Below are positions 62,285-64,000 of a DNA stretch of 64,000 nucleotides, piece by piece. Made by a program: the position numbers and the translations under genes. The stretch is from the NCBI GenBank assembly GCA_902583455.1, contig CACHVY010000003.1, forward strand, positions 97,976 through 161,975, read 5' to 3'. The notes below the pieces were generated by a model. It saw nothing but the letters and a program-made list of their open reading frames with translations. It searched no databases and was not told the DNA's origin. The DNA comes from an uncultured Pelagibacteraceae bacterium. GTDB taxonomy: Bacteria; Pseudomonadota; Alphaproteobacteria; Pelagibacterales; Pelagibacteraceae. The stretch's first letter is position 1. Each line of letters starts with the position of its first letter.

Positions 62285-63484
62285 TTATTTTTTCTTGTAT
62301 TTAGCAGCCTCCTCCGAACCACTTGTTGCTGAGCCTTTACTGTATGAATGGGCACCCATTCCAGCTAACTGTCCATCTTTTACAATTAAATACTGATCTC
62401 TAATAGGTTTTTTATCAAAAAAACATTCTAGAATTTCTCTTACACCGTCGGCATATCTTGCTTGTGCTGATAATGATGTTCCAGATGTATGGGGAGTCAT
62501 TCCATGATTAGGCATACTTCTCCAAACGTGATCATTAGGAGCTGGTTGTGGAAACCAGACATCACCCGCATAGCCACTTAGTTGGCCTGATTTTAAAGCG
62601 TCTGCAATATCCTCTTTATTACAAATTTTTCCTCTTGCAGTGTTTACGATATACGCGCCTTTCTTCATTTTGCTGATCAAATCTTTATTAAAAAGATTTT
62701 CAGTTTCAGGGTGTAACGGACAATTAATTGTAACTACATCACAAACTTTAACCATAGATTCAACTGAGTTATGAAATGTTAAATTTAATTCCTTCTCAAC
62801 GCTGTCTGGTAGTTTGTGTCTATCAAAATAGTGCAAATGAACATCGAACGGCTTCATTTTTCTTAATGCATCTAGTCCAATTCTACCAGCTGCTACCGTA
62901 CCTATATGCATTCCCTCGACATCATAACTTCTGTGAACTGCATCAGCTATATTCCAACCACCTTCGTTTACTATTCTGTGTTGGTTATGATAATCTCTAA
63001 CCATTGAAACAATCATCATTACAATGTGTTCTGCCACAGATCTTGAATTACAAAAAGTAACTTCAACTACATCAATTTTGTTATCCATTGCAGCTTGTAA
63101 ATCAACGTGATCTGATCCTATACCTGCGGTTATTGCCATCTTTAAATTCTTCGCTTTTTTAATTCTCTCTGCGGTTAAGTAATAAGGAAAAAACGGCTGT
63201 GAGATAACTATATCTGCATCAACTATATGTTTGTCAGCTTCACATCCATCACCATCTTTGCTATTAGTTACTATAAATTCGTGACCATTGCTCTCTAAAA
63301 ATTTTCTGAGCCCTAATTCTCCTGAAACACATCCTAGTAATTGTCCAGGAGTAAAATCTCGACCTTTTGGTGTAGGCAAACTCATTCCATCAGGATATTT
63401 TTCTAATTTTGGTAAATCTGATAAAGGGTAAGACTTCGGCATTCCTCCTTTTGGGTCGTCATATAATACGCATAATATTTTCAT
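62285..63484 (-). CDS. fdh: NAD+-dependent formate dehydrogenase
   Basis: A 399-residue cofactor-free formate dehydrogenase of the D-2-hydroxyacid dehydrogenase family, oxidising formate to CO2 with NAD+. It matches Pseudomonas sp. 101 FDH residue for residue at the active site as I recall that enzyme: N146 (FCNSRS), R284 (NTARGK), Q313 and H332 (TPHTSGTS), with D221 (YFDRHKL) setting NAD+ over NADP+. The FDH-specific PFFPYYLTAERI loop is also present. The nucleotide motif is VAAGRIGLDAL. A strong AAGGAG ribosome site lies six bases before the ATG. It supplies NADH from one-carbon compounds, in line with known C1 oxidation by SAR11. Confidence 0.95.
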   Translation of the reverse strand: MKILCVLYDDPKGGMPKSYPLSDLPKLEKYPDGMSLPTPKGRDFTPGQLLGCVSGELGLRKFLESNGHEFIVTNSKDGDGCEADKHIVDADIVISQPFFPYYLTAERIKKAKNLKMAITAGIGSDHVDLQAAMDNKIDVVEVTFCNSRSVAEHIVMMIVSMVRDYHNQHRIVNEGGWNIADAVHRSYDVEGMHIGTVAAGRIGLDALRKMKPFDVHLHYFDRHKLPDSVEKELNLTFHNSVESMVKVCDVVTINCPLHPETENLFNKDLISKMKKGAYIVNTARGKICNKEDIADALKSGQLSGYAGDVWFPQPAPNDHVWRSMPNHGMTPHTSGTSLSAQARYADGVREILECFFDKKPIRDQYLIVKDGQLAGMGAHSYSKGSATSGSEEAAKYKKK

Positions 63485-63550
63485 TTTTTTCTCCTTAAAA
63501 TTTTTTAAGAACGTCTTTTTAATGATTTAGTCTATCACGAAAAAGGATAC

Positions 63551-64000
63551 TCAAGCAAACAAATTATTTTTTGGATATTTTTTCTTAAGAATAAATTTGT
63601 TTAAAATTATTCCAAACACAATAATGATAATTGAACCGACCATAATGGGGTTTAAAAGGTAATCAAAAGAAACAGACCCAAGAATTACTATTATGGGATT
63701 TCCACCTGCAGGTGGATGAGGGACATTAAAAAGTATCATGAGACCAACTCCAAATCCTACAGCCAAGGGTAAAATTATGAATAATGGCAATTGAATGAAA
63801 GAAACAAAAATTACTCCCACAAATGAAGTGAGCAAATGACCAAAAAAAATATTTTTCGGTTGTGCAAAAGGACTATCTGGATAACCATAAAGTATAACCA
63901 TAGTTGAACCAAATGATGCTATTAAAAAAATTCCATAATCAGTCTTATAAGTTAACGCAGACAAAACACCAATTGTAAAAAAAGAAAATAGTCCCGCTAA
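63551..64000 (-). CDS. HPP-family membrane protein (N-terminus outside window)
   Basis: The minus-strand frame is open to the window edge, giving at least 149 residues. Reading starts within a helix (LAGLFSFFTIGVLSALTY), so the true start is beyond 64000; a TTG at 63964 is probably internal. The family signature is FNVPHPPAGGNPIIVILGSVSFDYLLNPI, with the HPP motif, and SFGSTMVILYGYPDSPFAQPKNIFFGHLLTS. Four membrane segments are visible here. HPP proteins are small integral membrane proteins, some of which carry nitrite in cyanobacteria and plants; substrate here is unknown. It is on the same strand as fdh, 66 bases upstream. Confidence 0.88.
   Translation of the reverse strand, partial: LAGLFSFFTIGVLSALTYKTDYGIFLIASFGSTMVILYGYPDSPFAQPKNIFFGHLLTSFVGVIFVSFIQLPLFIILPLAVGFGVGLMILFNVPHPPAGGNPIIVILGSVSFDYLLNPIMVGSIIIIVFGIILNKFILKKKYPKNNLFA

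Noticed and set aside
63551..63964. Complete HPP-family gene starting at TTG 63964
   Set aside because: The frame stays open to the window edge with continuous helix-like sequence, so the gene is best seen as cut by the window.

Overview
The window is very AT-rich and extremely gene-dense: genes overlap by 1 to 26 bases, stop and start codons are shared, and no gene-free stretch reaches 300 bases. It carries the C-terminus of a proteorhodopsin followed by a ferredoxin / ferredoxin-NADP reductase / glutathione transferase run, a glycine riboswitch in front of gcvTHP, and alphaproteobacterial GAAC-N7-GAAC type SOS boxes. Together these point to a SAR11-clade marine alphaproteobacterium (Candidatus Pelagibacter or a close relative). 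This is inferred from gene content and base composition; no rRNA gene is present to settle it.

Layout. 1-2.7 kb: proteorhodopsin tail, a terminator, ferredoxin, reductase, GST, and convergent dksA. 2.8-9.1 kb: an accessory segment with a GT39-type membrane glycosyltransferase, a two-gene candidate defence unit (wHTH-EVE-DUF3883 nuclease-like protein, then a 940-residue HEPN-STAND-TPR protein), a tiny membrane protein and a GT2 glycosyltransferase. 9.1-11.2 kb: an ammonium transporter fused to a SpoIIE/PP2C phosphatase. 11.2-20 kb: umuDC and recA with matching SOS operators, two GFA-type proteins, a glycerate kinase, a TolC-like protein and alaS. 20-42.7 kb: a GAF-SpoIIE phosphatase, then a near-complete type IV pilus locus. 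This holds pilD, three tandem pilins, a leftward pilT-fimT-pilV-pilW-pilX-pilY1 operon, a rightward pilMN(fused)-O-P-Q-B-C operon, an RsbW-like kinase and RsbV-like STAS protein, and the probable major pilin with a second pilin-like gene. 42.7-51.4 kb: icd, psd-pssA, a glycosyltransferase-like protein, rlmE, guaB (without its CBS domains), guaA, an EamA transporter and a small 2OG-Fe(II) oxygenase. 51.5-56 kb: glycine riboswitch and gcvT-gcvH-gcvP. 56-61 kb: a lipid-modification set (FAD oxidoreductase, DUF1365, CFA-synthase-like methyltransferase, DUF3833 lipoprotein, SDR, TspO). 61-64 kb: a DAO-family oxidoreductase, an NAD-dependent formate dehydrogenase and a partial HPP-family membrane protein.

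How the parts connect. Two SpoIIE-type phosphatases (one fused to an ammonium channel, one to a GAF domain), one serine kinase and one STAS antagonist in the same 32 kb make a plausible partner-switching circuit. The kinase/STAS pair sits between the pilus assembly operon and the major pilin gene, which suggests nitrogen status may control pilus or DNA-uptake functions. recA and umuDC share an almost identical extended SOS operator. Glycine cleavage, formate dehydrogenase and the sarcosine-oxidase-like protein form a one-carbon theme. The most novel-looking items are the HEPN-STAND/EVE-DUF3883 pair, the Amt-SpoIIE fusion with its possible partner-switch network, and the split von Willebrand domain of the PilY1-like protein.
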